Shown: positions 1 through 7,704, counted from the stretch's first letter. The stretch: 11,291 nt of DNA from Herminiimonas sp. (GCA_014377155.1 JACMQD010000514.1:1-11291), one strand, 5' to 3'. Program-made: numbers and translations. Notes: generated by a model from the sequence alone, not told the origin.

Positions 1-1540
1 CTTCACCGATCCGGTGCTGATGGATTATTTCGTACCGCTGTTCATTAACGAAATTTTCATCGGCAACCTGGTCGCCACGTTCCATGTGCCGAGCATTCTG
101 GAACAGATGGTGCCGTGGTGGTTTGCCCAGGAAAACGAAATCGCGCTGGCCGACGGCGACGATAATATTCTCGACAAGCGCGCCGCCGGCGGCGCCGGCC
201 GCGGCGTTTATACGCACCGACGCGCGCTCGACTTGCGCGGGGCGAGTCTGTCGCTGCGTACCAACAGCATCAAGAGCGCGCCCAAGCTGCTGCCTAACTT
301 GCTGGTGGGCTCGGTCATCGTGCTGTCGATCGGGCTGGTGTGGAGTCTGCTAGCGCTTTGGCGCGACATCAACCGCCGGCTCCTGGCCGAAGGCGCGTTG
401 CGGCAGCAGGTATCGTTCCGCACGGCGATGGAAAATTCGTTGCTGACCGGCTTGCGCGCGCGCGATCTGGAAGGACGGGTAACCTATGTCAATCCGGCGT
501 TTTGTCAAATGGTCGGTATTGCCGCCGACAAACTGGTCGGTCGACTGCCGCCGATGCAATACTGGGCGCCAGAAGCGATGGAAGTGTATGAAGAACGCTT
601 TTCGCAGGTACTGGCCGGCCATGTCACGCCGCAGTTCGAAACCATTTTTCAGCGCGCCAACGGTGAGCGCTTTCCGGTGCTGATCTTCGAGTCGCCCTTG
701 GTCGACAGCAGTGGCAAGCAAACTGGCTGGATGGGCTCGATCCTGGATATTTCGGAGCGTCAGCAGGCCGAAGAAATGTACCGTAAGCAGCAGGAAAAGC
801 TGCAGGCCAGTGCCCGTCTCGCCAGCATGGGCGAGATCGCTTCGACGCTGGCGCATGAACTGAACCAGCCGCTGGCAGCGATTTCCAGCTACACCACCGG
901 CGCGTTGAACTTGCTTAACAATGCAGCGAATCAGCCGGTCGACGTCGAGATGCTCAAGCCCGCGCTCGAAAAGGCCAGCGCCCAGGCGCAGCGCGCCGGG
1001 CACATCATCCGCAGCGTCCACGCCTTCGTCAAAAAACGCGAGCCGGCGCGCGAAGCCGTCGCCATGCAGGACCTGATCGAAAATCTGATTCCTTTAGTCG
1101 AACTGCAAGCGCAGCAGTTCTTTGTCGAAATCCAGACCGGCATCGATGCGGCCTTGCCGCAGGTGCTCGCCGATCAGGTTTTGCTGGAGCAGGTCTTGCT
1201 GAACCTGACCCGTAATGGCATCGAAGCCATGCAAGATGTGCCGCGCGAGCGACGCCTCTTGCGTATCGTCGCGGTCCGCGATACCGAGGCGCAGACGCCG
1301 CATGTCACGGTATCGGTGATCGATAGGGGCCATGGCATTCCGGCGGACGTTGCCGAGCGCTTGTTTTCGCCGTTCTTCTCGACTAAGGCTGCAGGAATGG
1401 GAATGGGTTTGAACATTTGCCGCACTGCTATCGAATTTCACGGAGGCACACTAACGCATGCCGATAATCCGCAAGGCGGTACAATCTTCCGATTTTCCCT
1501 TCCCGCAATGTCGAAAGAGTCTGTCAATAGCAGTAGATAG
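1..1540 (+). CDS. dctS: DctS-like sensor histidine kinase, 5'-truncated by window edge
   Basis: Membrane sensor kinase that would autophosphorylate and pass phosphate to the regulator encoded next. The frame is open to the window edge (first full codon at base 2), so the true start lies outside; the ATG at base 14 is internal. Numbering from that ATG: residues 1-90 look like the end of a periplasmic PDC/Cache-type sensor, 93-118 are one membrane segment, and about 136-250 are a PAS domain (RDLEGRVTYVNPAF, then GSILDISERQ). The H box LAHELNQPLAAIS has its phosphoacceptor at H281 (codon 854-856). The N box (NLTRNGIEAM), G1 (DRGHGI), F box (FSPFFSTK) and G2 (GMGMGLNICR) are all present, so the kinase core looks intact. 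The HELNQPL form is typical of the FixL/DctB/DctS kinases. The two-transmembrane PDC-PAS layout favours DctS (C4-dicarboxylate sensing) over FixL; I see no haem-PAS signature. The ligand is inferred, not shown. The response regulator starts 52 bp downstream. Confidence 0.88.
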   Translation, partial: FTDPVLMDYFVPLFINEIFIGNLVATFHVPSILEQMVPWWFAQENEIALADGDDNILDKRAAGGAGRGVYTHRRALDLRGASLSLRTNSIKSAPKLLPNLLVGSVIVLSIGLVWSLLALWRDINRRLLAEGALRQQVSFRTAMENSLLTGLRARDLEGRVTYVNPAFCQMVGIAADKLVGRLPPMQYWAPEAMEVYEERFSQVLAGHVTPQFETIFQRANGERFPVLIFESPLVDSSGKQTGWMGSILDISERQQAEEMYRKQQEKLQASARLASMGEIASTLAHELNQPLAAISSYTTGALNLLNNAANQPVDVEMLKPALEKASAQAQRAGHIIRSVHAFVKKREPAREAVAMQDLIENLIPLVELQAQQFFVEIQTGIDAALPQVLADQVLLEQVLLNLTRNGIEAMQDVPRERRLLRIVAVRDTEAQTPHVTVSVIDRGHGIPADVAERLFSPFFSTKAAGMGMGLNICRTAIEFHGGTLTHADNPQGGTIFRFSLPAMSKESVNSSR

Positions 1541-1592
1541 ATAGCCTCGGGATAAAACAATAATAGAATATTCAGGACGCGAAGGAGACGCC

Positions 1593-2183
1593 ATGTTGCA
1601 CATAGTAGATGACGAAGAAGTAATCCGCGACTCGCTCACTTGGCTGGCCAAATCGCGCGGCATCGGTGCCGCCGGCTATGCCAGCGCCGATGCGTTCTTA
1701 CAGAAGCTCGATGGCACGATCGAGTTCGATCCCTCGGGCGAATGCGTGTTGCTGGATGTGCGGATGCCGGAAATCAGCGGCGTGGCGCTGTTCGACGTGC
1801 TGGCCGCGCGCGAGCTGACGGCGCGTCTGCCGGTGATCTTTCTGACCGGCCATGGCGATGTGACGATGGCGGTCGATGCGCTTAAACGCGGTGCGTTCGA
1901 TTTTTTCGAAAAGCCGTTCAACGACAACAAGTTGATGGACCGCGTCCAGGAAGCGCTAGTGGCGTCGCAGCAGGGCGGCAAGATGGCAGCGGTGCATACC
2001 CGGCTGGCAGCCTTGTCGGCGCGCGAGCGTGAAGTGCTGGATCTGATCTTGATCGGCAAGATGAACAAGGTCATTGCCGACAAGCTGGGCATCAGCATGC
2101 GTACCGTCGAAGTGCACCGTGCGCATATTTTCGACAAAATGAACGTCAAGACCGCCGTCGAACTTGCGCGCCTGCTGAAGTGA
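1593..2183 (+). CDS. dctR: FixJ/DctR-type response regulator (REC + LuxR HTH)
   Basis: DNA-binding response regulator of 196 residues, the normal size for the FixJ/DctR/TtrR group. The receiver domain covers about 1-120: acidic pair D6/D7, phosphoacceptor D55 in LLDVRMPE, T85 in FLTGHGD, and K107 in EKPF. A LuxR/NarL-type helix-turn-helix covers about 137-196 (LSAREREVLDLI, then the recognition region SMRTVEVHRAHIFDKM). The ATG at 1593 is preceded by a good Shine-Dalgarno (AAGGAGA, 1582-1588). It lies 52 bp after the histidine kinase on the same strand, so the two are most likely one operon and a cognate pair. In characterised DctS/DctR systems the target is a C4-dicarboxylate transporter; here that is inference, and the transporter could be upstream of the window or the AEC permease downstream. 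All key residues are present. Confidence 0.9.
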   Translation: MLHIVDDEEVIRDSLTWLAKSRGIGAAGYASADAFLQKLDGTIEFDPSGECVLLDVRMPEISGVALFDVLAARELTARLPVIFLTGHGDVTMAVDALKRGAFDFFEKPFNDNKLMDRVQEALVASQQGGKMAAVHTRLAALSAREREVLDLILIGKMNKVIADKLGISMRTVEVHRAHIFDKMNVKTAVELARLLK

Positions 2184-2267
2184 GTCCGATAACGCCACGC
2201 TGACCGTTACTCCCCGTATCACCACGTTACGATATCGTGACTCCCTACCTTTTTGCCGTAAAGTTTG

Positions 2268-3158
2268 ATGTCTATCGCTACCCTCCTCCTTCCCGACTTT
2301 ACGCTGATCCTGCTGGGTTTCTGGCTGTACCGCACCACGCACTGGGGCGCCGCATTCTGGACCGGCCTCGAAAAACTGGTGTACTACGTGCTTTTTCCAG
2401 CGCTACTTTTTTATGCGACATCGCGCACCGTGCTCGACTTTGCCACCACCGGCAAACTGCTGCAGGTGGCGTTGACTACGGTATCTATCGGTATCGCGCT
2501 GGGCTGGCTGGCCAAGCCGCTGTTCAAAGCGGGGCCGATGATGTTCGAATCCGGCGTGCAAACGGCGTTTCGCTTCAATTCGTACATCGGGCTGGCGCTA
2601 GCATCGCGCCTGGCTGGCGACCAGGGGACGTCGCTGATGGCGCTGATCATCGGCTTCGCCGTGCCGATTTGCAATGCTGCAGCGGTCCACGCGCTGGTAC
2701 ATCAAAGCGGCGGATTGGTGCGCGAACTGGTGCGCAATCCGTTGCTGCTCGCCACCGTGGCAGGCGTGCTGTTCAACCTTACAGGTCTGGCACTGCCCGA
2801 GGTTCTCGGTGCCACGCTGTCGCGGTTGGGCAATGCATCGGTTGCGCTGGGGCTTATTTCGGTCGGAGCCGGATTGCAGTTATCCGGAATGCAGGCGCCG
2901 AAAGGGCTTTCGGCCTACTTTCTCGGCGTTAAATTGCTGGCCTTGCCGGCTATCGCGTTCGGTCTCGGCACCTGGATCGGCTTGCCATCGCTGCAACTGC
3001 AGATAGCGGTCATGTTCTGCGCGCTGCCGACTGCATCGAGCGCTTATGTACTGGCGGCGCGGATGGGCGGCAACGGGCCATTCGTGGCGTTTCTGATTTC
3101 GGTGGGCACGCTGGTGTCGATCGTGACTTTACCGCTGTGGCTGCTGGCGGTGCGCTGA
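2268..3158 (+). CDS. AEC-family transporter (auxin efflux carrier/MdcF type)
   Basis: Inner-membrane permease of 296 residues, the usual size for bacterial AEC proteins. It is almost wholly hydrophobic, with about ten predicted membrane segments in two halves. Family-typical features are RFNSYIGLA near 102-110, the Asn-Pro in VRNPLLLATVAGVLFN (about 155-170) at the start of the second half, and CALPTASSAYVLA (251-263) near the C-terminus. Bacterial members transport small organic acids such as malonate or malate; the substrate here cannot be read from sequence. I chose the ATG at 2268 over the TTG directly before it (2265). The Shine-Dalgarno is weak (GTAAAG near 2258-2263). It follows the DctSR-like pair by 84 bp in the same direction, so co-regulation is possible but unproven. 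Its last 30 bp overlap the convergent queG gene, with no terminator between them. Confidence 0.88.
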   Translation: MSIATLLLPDFTLILLGFWLYRTTHWGAAFWTGLEKLVYYVLFPALLFYATSRTVLDFATTGKLLQVALTTVSIGIALGWLAKPLFKAGPMMFESGVQTAFRFNSYIGLALASRLAGDQGTSLMALIIGFAVPICNAAAVHALVHQSGGLVRELVRNPLLLATVAGVLFNLTGLALPEVLGATLSRLGNASVALGLISVGAGLQLSGMQAPKGLSAYFLGVKLLALPAIAFGLGTWIGLPSLQLQIAVMFCALPTASSAYVLAARMGGNGPFVAFLISVGTLVSIVTLPLWLLAVR

Positions 3159-4238
3159 GTTTTCCCGGTGACGAGCCAGCGCCCACGCCACGTGCTCTTG
3201 CACCAGTGGTGACGGGTCGGTAGCGCGTGCCTCGAGGGCGGCGACGATGCCGGGAATGGGCAGCGGCGCGTCGGCGGCATTGCCGAGTCCCACTGCAAGG
3301 TTGCGCAGCCAGCGCTGGTAACCGATGCGCCGGATCGGACTACCTTCGAGCCTGCGATTGAATTCGTCCTCGGTCCAGGCGAATAGTTCGACCAGACTGG
3401 CGCTGTCGAGACCGTTGCGCACATCAAAATCCGCCAGTACCGAACGTTGCGCGAATTTGTTCCACGGACAGGCCAGCTGGCAATCGTCGCAGCCGTACAC
3501 GCGGTTGCCGATCAGCGGCCGCAGCGCCAGCGGAATACTGCCCTTGAGCTCGATCGTCAGATACGAAATGCAGCGCCGTGCATCGAGCCGGTAAGGGCCG
3601 GTGATTGCCTGCGTCGGGCAGATATCGATACAGGCGCTGCAGCTGCCACAATGCCCACTGGCCGGCGCATCGACGGGTAACGGCAGGTCGGTGATGATCT
3701 CGCCGAGGAAAAACATCGAGCCGGCGCTGCGGTTCAGCAGCAGGGTATGTTTGCCGCGCCAGCCGATGCCGGATTTTTCAGCCAGCGCCACTTCCATTAC
3801 CGGCGCCGAATCGGTAAATACGCGGTAGCCGAATGGGCCGATCGCATGACCGATCCGGTCTGCAAGTTGCTGCAAGCGCGTTCGCAAAACCTTGTGATAG
3901 TCGCGGCCACGGGCATACACCGAAACCGAGGCAGCGGCCGGGTCGCCGATGCGCGCGTCTTCATTTTCTCGCCAGGCTGCGCTTGTGGCGACCGGCAGGT
4001 AATCCATCCGTGCCGTGATCACGCGCACCGCACCCGGCACCAATTCTGCTGGACGCGCTCGCTTCATGCCATGCGCAGCCATATAAGCCATGTCACCGTG
4101 CAAGCCGGCATCGAGCCACGCTTGCAGGCCAGCCTCGGCAGCACTCAGATCGACATCGGCAATACCGATTTCGGCGAAGCCGAGTTCGCGCCCCCAGGCT
4201 TTTATGGAAACGACAATCTCGGCCAGATCAGTGGTCAT
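3129..4238 (-). CDS. queG: Epoxyqueuosine reductase QueG
   Basis: Cytosolic cobalamin-dependent iron-sulfur enzyme that reduces epoxyqueuosine to queuosine in tRNAs with a GUN anticodon, the last step of queuosine synthesis. The protein has 369 residues, a normal length. Visible features: the N-terminal domain with LGFAEIGIADVDL; the active-site segment TDSAPVMEVALAEKSGIGW (about 142-160), in which D143 matches the family's catalytic Asp; and two ferredoxin-like cysteine sets, C197-x2-C200-x2-C203-x3-C207-P and C250-x2-C253-x3-C257-P, with C223 between them. Together these give the two [4Fe-4S] clusters expected. The HEAT-like C-terminal part includes PLVQEHVAWALARH. The ATG at 4238 gives the expected N-terminus, although no strong Shine-Dalgarno precedes it. 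The gene is divergent from tsaE across 151 bp and overlaps the AEC gene's end tail-to-tail by 30 bp. Nothing suggests decay. Confidence 0.95.
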   Translation of the reverse strand: MTTDLAEIVVSIKAWGRELGFAEIGIADVDLSAAEAGLQAWLDAGLHGDMAYMAAHGMKRARPAELVPGAVRVITARMDYLPVATSAAWRENEDARIGDPAAASVSVYARGRDYHKVLRTRLQQLADRIGHAIGPFGYRVFTDSAPVMEVALAEKSGIGWRGKHTLLLNRSAGSMFFLGEIITDLPLPVDAPASGHCGSCSACIDICPTQAITGPYRLDARRCISYLTIELKGSIPLALRPLIGNRVYGCDDCQLACPWNKFAQRSVLADFDVRNGLDSASLVELFAWTEDEFNRRLEGSPIRRIGYQRWLRNLAVGLGNAADAPLPIPGIVAALEARATDPSPLVQEHVAWALARHRENSAHRQQPQR

Positions 4239-4389
4239 GGCAAACAGGATAAAGGCGTAAAGAAGAAGGCATAAAACACGGTATGGCGTAAAGTCGGTAG
4301 TATTGCTGGGGTCGGCGATTCGGTCGACAAGGATGCGGCGGTTGCCGCGTCGCCCCAGCCATTATCCATCGCAAGCGCCATTTTATTCG

Positions 4390-4875
4390 ATGCAGCATTT
4401 CAAGGCCCATTTAAAAGACGAAGCAGGCACTGCCGCCTTGGGCGCGGCACTGGCGCGCGCGTTGGCGCCCGGCCTGGCAATCTATCTCCACGGCGACCTG
4501 GGCGCCGGCAAAACCGCGCTGACCCGCGCACTGCTGCATGCAGCCGGTCACGAAGGCCATGTCAAAAGCCCGACCTACACGCTGGCCGAACCTTATACGG
4601 TGCACATCGCCGGCAAGCCAGTCGAGCTGATACATTTCGACCTGTACCGGATGGCCGCGCCGGAAGAATTTCTCGAGGCCGGGTTTCGCGAGTATTTCAG
4701 TCACGACAAGGTCTGCATCGTCGAATGGCCCGAAAAGGCCGAACGTGTGTTGCCCTCGCCGGATATTCATGTCACGCTGACGGTGGCCGGACAGGGCCGT
4801 GATGTAGAATTGCAGGCGATATCCGACCAAGGTTTTCAATGTCTCGACCGCCTCAAATTCGCACCCAATCTGTAA
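4390..4875 (+). CDS. tsaE: tRNA threonylcarbamoyladenosine biosynthesis ATPase TsaE
   Basis: Small P-loop ATPase (161 residues) that works with TsaB and TsaD to make the universal t6A37 modification in ANN-decoding tRNAs. The Walker A motif GDLGAGKT lies at residues 35-42, followed by the family-typical KSPTYTLAEPY (59-69), HFDLYRM (82-88, Walker B-like region) and CIVEWPEKAERV (109-120). Length and motif order match the family. I chose the ATG at 4390, because the longer reading frame beginning with TTG at 4303 adds 29 basic residues that do not look like TsaE. No clear Shine-Dalgarno precedes the ATG. The last 37 bp overlap amiC in another frame, so the two genes are almost certainly co-transcribed. 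The tsaE-amidase pairing is conserved widely in proteobacteria. Confidence 0.95.
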   Translation: MQHFKAHLKDEAGTAALGAALARALAPGLAIYLHGDLGAGKTALTRALLHAAGHEGHVKSPTYTLAEPYTVHIAGKPVELIHFDLYRMAAPEEFLEAGFREYFSHDKVCIVEWPEKAERVLPSPDIHVTLTVAGQGRDVELQAISDQGFQCLDRLKFAPNL

Positions 4876-6173
4876 CAGCCAAGAAGCGCCGTGTTTTTCT
4901 CAAGGCCGGTAGCACTTTGCTGCTGTCGGTCATCGTACCGCTGCCGGCACTTGCCGCGCAAATCATCGCGGTGCGGGTGTGGCCGGCCGACGATTACACG
5001 CGAGTCACGCTGGAAAACGATTCCAGCCTCAAAGTTACCCACTTCATCGTCAAGGACCCCGAGCGCATGGTGGTCGACATCGAAGGCATCGACCTCAATC
5101 CCACGCTCAAAGGGCTGGTTGCCAAGATCCAGTCGAATGATCCGTACATCAAGCAGGTGCGTGTCGGCCAGAACCGTCCTGGTGTGGTGCGGCTGGTGTT
5201 CGACCTTAAAGAAGAAGTCAAGCCGCAGGTCTTCACGCTGGCGCCGGTGGGCGAATACCAGCACCGGCTGATTTTCGACCTGTATCCGGTCAATCCGCCG
5301 GATCCGATTGCCGCGTTGATCGAAAAAGGCGAATGGTCGCGCGACCAGCGCGCCGAACATCAGCCGCCGCTTGCCGAGATCAAACCGGAGCCTCCGAAGG
5401 CACGTCCGTCCGAGCCGCCTGTCGCACGGGCCGAGCCGCCGCAGGAAAAGCCGCAGCAACTCACGCGCCTGATCACGATCGCACTCGACCCCGGCCACGG
5501 TGGAGAAGACCCCGGCGCGATCGGCAGCGGTGGCAGTCGCGAAAAAGACGTGGTGCTGGCAATCGCCAAGCGCCTCAAGGCCAAGATCGAGGAACAGCCC
5601 AACATGCGCGTCATGCTCACCCGGGACGGCGATTACTTCGTCCCTTTGCACATGCGCGTCCAGAAAGCGCGCAAGGTGCAGGCTGACCTGTTCATGTCGA
5701 TTCATGCCGATGCGTTCGTCAAGCCGAGTGCGCGCGGCTCGTCGGTGTTCGCCCTGTCGGAAAAAGGTGCCTCATCGAGCGCGGCGCGCTGGCTCGCCAA
5801 CAAGGAAAATGCCGCCGACATGATCGGCGGCGTCAATGTCAAGACCCACGGCCACCAGCTCGCCAGCGTCCTGCTGGACCTGTCGACGACGGCACAGATC
5901 AACGACAGTATGAAACTAGGCGCAGCCATTCTCGGTGAAATCGGCGGCATCAACAAGCTGCACAAAGGCGCCGTCGAACAGGCCGGCTTTGCGGTCCTCA
6001 AGGCACACGACATACCCAGTGTCCTGATCGAGACGGCGTTCATTTCCAATCCCGAAGAGGAAGCCAAGCTGACCGATGACGGCTATCAGGATCAAATGGC
6101 CGATGCCATCATGAAAGGTATGAAAAAGTACTTTGCGCGCAATCCGCCTCTGGCCAAGAACCGGCTGACCTGA
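4839..6173 (+). CDS. amiC: N-acetylmuramoyl-L-alanine amidase AmiC (AMIN + Amidase_3), Tat-exported
   Basis: Periplasmic zinc amidase that cleaves the bond between N-acetylmuramic acid and the peptide in septal peptidoglycan during daughter-cell separation, normally activated by a LytM factor such as NlpD. The protein has 444 residues. The N-terminus carries a twin-arginine motif (KRRVFLKAG, residues 16-24), then a hydrophobic stretch ending in ALAA (about 37-40), as in Tat-exported amidases. An AMIN domain follows (about 42-150), which targets the division site. A Pro/Glu-rich linker (about 151-208) leads to the Amidase_3 domain (about 211-432). Zinc and catalytic residues are visible: H220 in LDPGHGG, E235 in SREKD, H289 in SIHADAF, and E398 in LIETAFISN. 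The insert between the third ligand and the catalytic Glu resembles the regulatory helix region of AmiA/B/C. The ATG at 4839 has AAGG six bases upstream and overlaps tsaE by 37 bp. A strong terminator follows. Confidence 0.96.
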   Translation: MSRPPQIRTQSVTAKKRRVFLKAGSTLLLSVIVPLPALAAQIIAVRVWPADDYTRVTLENDSSLKVTHFIVKDPERMVVDIEGIDLNPTLKGLVAKIQSNDPYIKQVRVGQNRPGVVRLVFDLKEEVKPQVFTLAPVGEYQHRLIFDLYPVNPPDPIAALIEKGEWSRDQRAEHQPPLAEIKPEPPKARPSEPPVARAEPPQEKPQQLTRLITIALDPGHGGEDPGAIGSGGSREKDVVLAIAKRLKAKIEEQPNMRVMLTRDGDYFVPLHMRVQKARKVQADLFMSIHADAFVKPSARGSSVFALSEKGASSSAARWLANKENAADMIGGVNVKTHGHQLASVLLDLSTTAQINDSMKLGAAILGEIGGINKLHKGAVEQAGFAVLKAHDIPSVLIETAFISNPEEEAKLTDDGYQDQMADAIMKGMKKYFARNPPLAKNRLT

Positions 6174-6184
6174 TCTTCTGTGAA

Positions 6185-6228
6185 GCCGCCCGCCGTCGGT
6201 CGAAACGACGGCGGGCGGCCGTTGTTTC
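6185..6228 (+). terminator. Rho-independent terminator after amiC
   Basis: A perfect 14-bp GC-rich stem (left arm 6185-6198, GCCGCCCGCCGTCG; right arm 6206-6219) encloses a 7-base loop, followed by the moderately T-rich stretch CGTTGTTTC (6220-6228). It begins 12 bp after the amiC stop and would end the tsaE-amiC transcript. It therefore separates these genes from cheW downstream. The T tract is broken, so some read-through is possible. Confidence 0.85.
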
Positions 6229-6371
6229 AGGGCCCGGAAGTATTGCCATACGTCCACAAATATTCATGCCTTTGCACTACGGACTCTGTTACTCTTTCAC
6301 GCATGAACCGATGAAGATACTCCTGCTTTCAGTCCAAGCTGCCATGTGTTCCATTCACGGAGAAGAACCTC

Positions 6372-6884
6372 ATGCTCGATAAACCATCGCAAGGCGGCGC
6401 GCACGCCAACAGATCTGCTGCGGCAGAAGCATCAGACCTGGAATTTCTGGCCTTTACGCTTGGTAGCGAAGAATATGGGATCGATATTCTCAAGGTACAG
6501 GAACTGCGCGGCTACGAGGCGGTGACGCAAATCGCTAATGCGCCCGCGTTCATCAAGGGCGTGGTCAATTTGCGCGGAATCATCGTCCCCATCATCGACA
6601 TGCGCATCAAACTCAACCTCGGCACGGTGACCTATGACGCTGTGACGGTCGTCATCATTCTCAATATCGCAGGCCGAGTGATGGGCATGGTGGTTGACAG
6701 CGTGTCGGATGTCGTGACGCTGACAGCCGACCAGATTAAAGCACCACCGTCGATGGGCACCGCATTTAATACCGATTATCTGATCGGCCTGGGTACGATC
6801 GACCAGCGCATGCTGATTCTGGTCGATATCGACAAGCTCATGTCCGGCGCGGAAATGGGACTGATCCGCTCACTCGACACGTAA
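6372..6884 (+). CDS. cheW: Chemotaxis coupling protein CheW
   Basis: Cytosolic adaptor linking chemoreceptors (MCPs) to the histidine kinase CheA. It has 170 residues, the usual single-domain CheW size, with a short polar N-terminal tail of about 20 residues. The CheW fold begins near 24 ([22 protein letters not shown]). The signature [17 protein letters not shown] spans 64-80, with R68 at the conserved receptor/kinase-binding arginine. The second half, [17 protein letters not shown] and [23 protein letters not shown], is also typical. The ATG at 6372 has a good Shine-Dalgarno (GGAGAAG, 6359-6365). No cheA, MCP or flagellar gene is visible nearby, so this is a stand-alone copy. It sits between amiC and mutL, isolated by the terminator upstream, with its own 143-bp leader in which I could not identify a convincing promoter. 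Whether it serves the main chemotaxis array or a separate signalling complex cannot be told. Confidence 0.95.
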   Translation: MLDKPSQGGAHANRSAAAEASDLEFLAFTLGSEEYGIDILKVQELRGYEAVTQIANAPAFIKGVVNLRGIIVPIIDMRIKLNLGTVTYDAVTVVIILNIAGRVMGMVVDSVSDVVTLTADQIKAPPSMGTAFNTDYLIGLGTIDQRMLILVDIDKLMSGAEMGLIRSLDT

Positions 6885-6889
6885 GTAAG

Positions 6890-7059
6890 ATGCGGTGCGT
6901 GTCGGTGGTCTACCATCCCATTTTCCCGGTGACGCCGCGCCGCGCCGCGTTTCGCGATCCCGCTGTACGCGAGCGTTTCAATGTCGCGCTCAAGGGCCTG
7001 TAGCAGGACGAAGCCAGGCAGCGATTTACCGTAAGTACAATGTCGTCGCCAAGGACTGA
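6890..7059 (+). pseudogene. Decayed 3' end of a family-3 solute-binding-protein gene (amino-acid ABC transporter type)
   Basis: Two adjacent reading frames together read like the C-terminus of a periplasmic SBP_bac_3 protein. Frame one (6890-7003) encodes FPVTPRRAAFRDPAVRERFN, then VALKGL, and stops at TAG (7001-7003). A frame shifted by one base (about 7006-7059) continues GRSQAAIYRKYNVVAKD and ends in TGA. Intact family members end in much the same way, with a helix of the form D-x-x-L-R-x-x-F-N-x-A-L-x-x-L followed by a G-x-Y-x-x-I-Y-x-K-Y tail. Restoring one Gln codon at the TAG and one base near 7010-7023 would join the two parts. The upstream three quarters of such a gene is absent: cheW begins immediately before. 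The ATG at 6890 is probably fortuitous. Its stop abuts the dedA stop (7060-7062). Recognition is from the family's C-terminal pattern, not a database search. Confidence 0.72.
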
Positions 7060-7704
7060 TCAGCGGCGTGCCACCTTGCGATAGAACTTCCACAAGCCAC
7101 CCAATGCCAGCGGCACCACGGCCGCTGCCACGCCGAGAATGACAATGGTGTTGAGATGGTCGCGGATGATGGGGATGTTGCCGAAAAAATAACCGCCCCC
7201 GACCAGACTCACAACCCACAAGACAGCGCCGGTGATGTTGTAGAACTGGAATTTGGCAAAGGTCATGTCGGAGACACCCGCGACGAACGGCGCAAAGGTA
7301 CGCACGATCGGGACGAAGCGGGACAGAATGATGGTCTTACCACCATGATTTTCGTAAAAGGCGTGGGTCTTTCGCAGCGCCGCCTTGTCGATCCATTTGT
7401 AATCGTGGGTAAACACTTTTTGCCCGATGGCGTTGCCGATCCAGTAATTGACTGTATTGCCGGCTATGGCGGCAATGATCAAAAGACCCATCAACAGCCA
7501 GACATTCATTTGGCCTGACGCACAAAAAGCACCACCGATGAATAGCAGCGTGTCCCCTGGAAGAAACGGAAACACCACCAGTCCGGTTTCGGCAAACACG
7601 ATCGCGAACAGTACCGCGTACACCATGGTGCCGTAGTCGGCGATGACCGACCCTAAATATTTGTCGACATGCAAAATCATGTCGAGGAACTGCATGAAGT
7701 CCAT
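7060..7704 (-). CDS. DedA-family inner-membrane protein
   Basis: Integral membrane protein of 214 residues in the DedA/SNARE-associated (VTT) family, whose members include proton-motive-force-dependent transporters and lipid flippases needed for membrane homeostasis. Visible hallmarks: E39-T-G and FPFLPGDTLLF (46-55, with D51), then the membrane stretch 66-94, and the second motif SRFVPIVRTFAPFVAG (128-143), in which R129 and R135 stand where the essential arginines of E. coli YqjA/YghB are found. The C-terminal membrane helix spans about 185-205, followed by a basic tail (KFYRKVARR). I chose the ATG at 7704 because ACAGGA lies at the right distance upstream; a longer frame from GTG at 7737 would begin inside the probable -10 region. 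It is divergent from mutL. The substrate cannot be assigned. Confidence 0.92.
   Translation of the reverse strand: MDFMQFLDMILHVDKYLGSVIADYGTMVYAVLFAIVFAETGLVVFPFLPGDTLLFIGGAFCASGQMNVWLLMGLLIIAAIAGNTVNYWIGNAIGQKVFTHDYKWIDKAALRKTHAFYENHGGKTIILSRFVPIVRTFAPFVAGVSDMTFAKFQFYNITGAVLWVVSLVGGGYFFGNIPIIRDHLNTIVILGVAAAVVPLALGGLWKFYRKVARR

Noticed and set aside
2229..2238. ACGATATCGT palindrome upstream of the AEC gene
   Set aside because: Too short to be significant alone and I could not find a second copy or promoter hexamers in proper relation to it.
4303..4389. TTG-initiated N-terminal extension of tsaE
   Set aside because: The extra 29 residues are basic and unlike TsaE, whose family starts just before the P-loop as it does from the ATG at 4390.
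4836..5705. Open frame of 289 codons on the minus strand opposite amiC
   Set aside because: The composition is that of an antisense shadow of a GC-rich gene, with no recognisable domain, and amiC on the plus strand has complete motifs.
6307..6314. ACCGATGA, similar to the sigma-28 (flagellar) -10 box upstream of cheW
   Set aside because: Six of eight positions match, but the -35 region at the required spacing (about 6284-6291) does not resemble TAAA.
6934..6948. Three tandem GCCGC units
   Set aside because: Explained by Pro-Arg-Arg-Ala-Ala codons in the solute-binding-protein relic and by high GC content.
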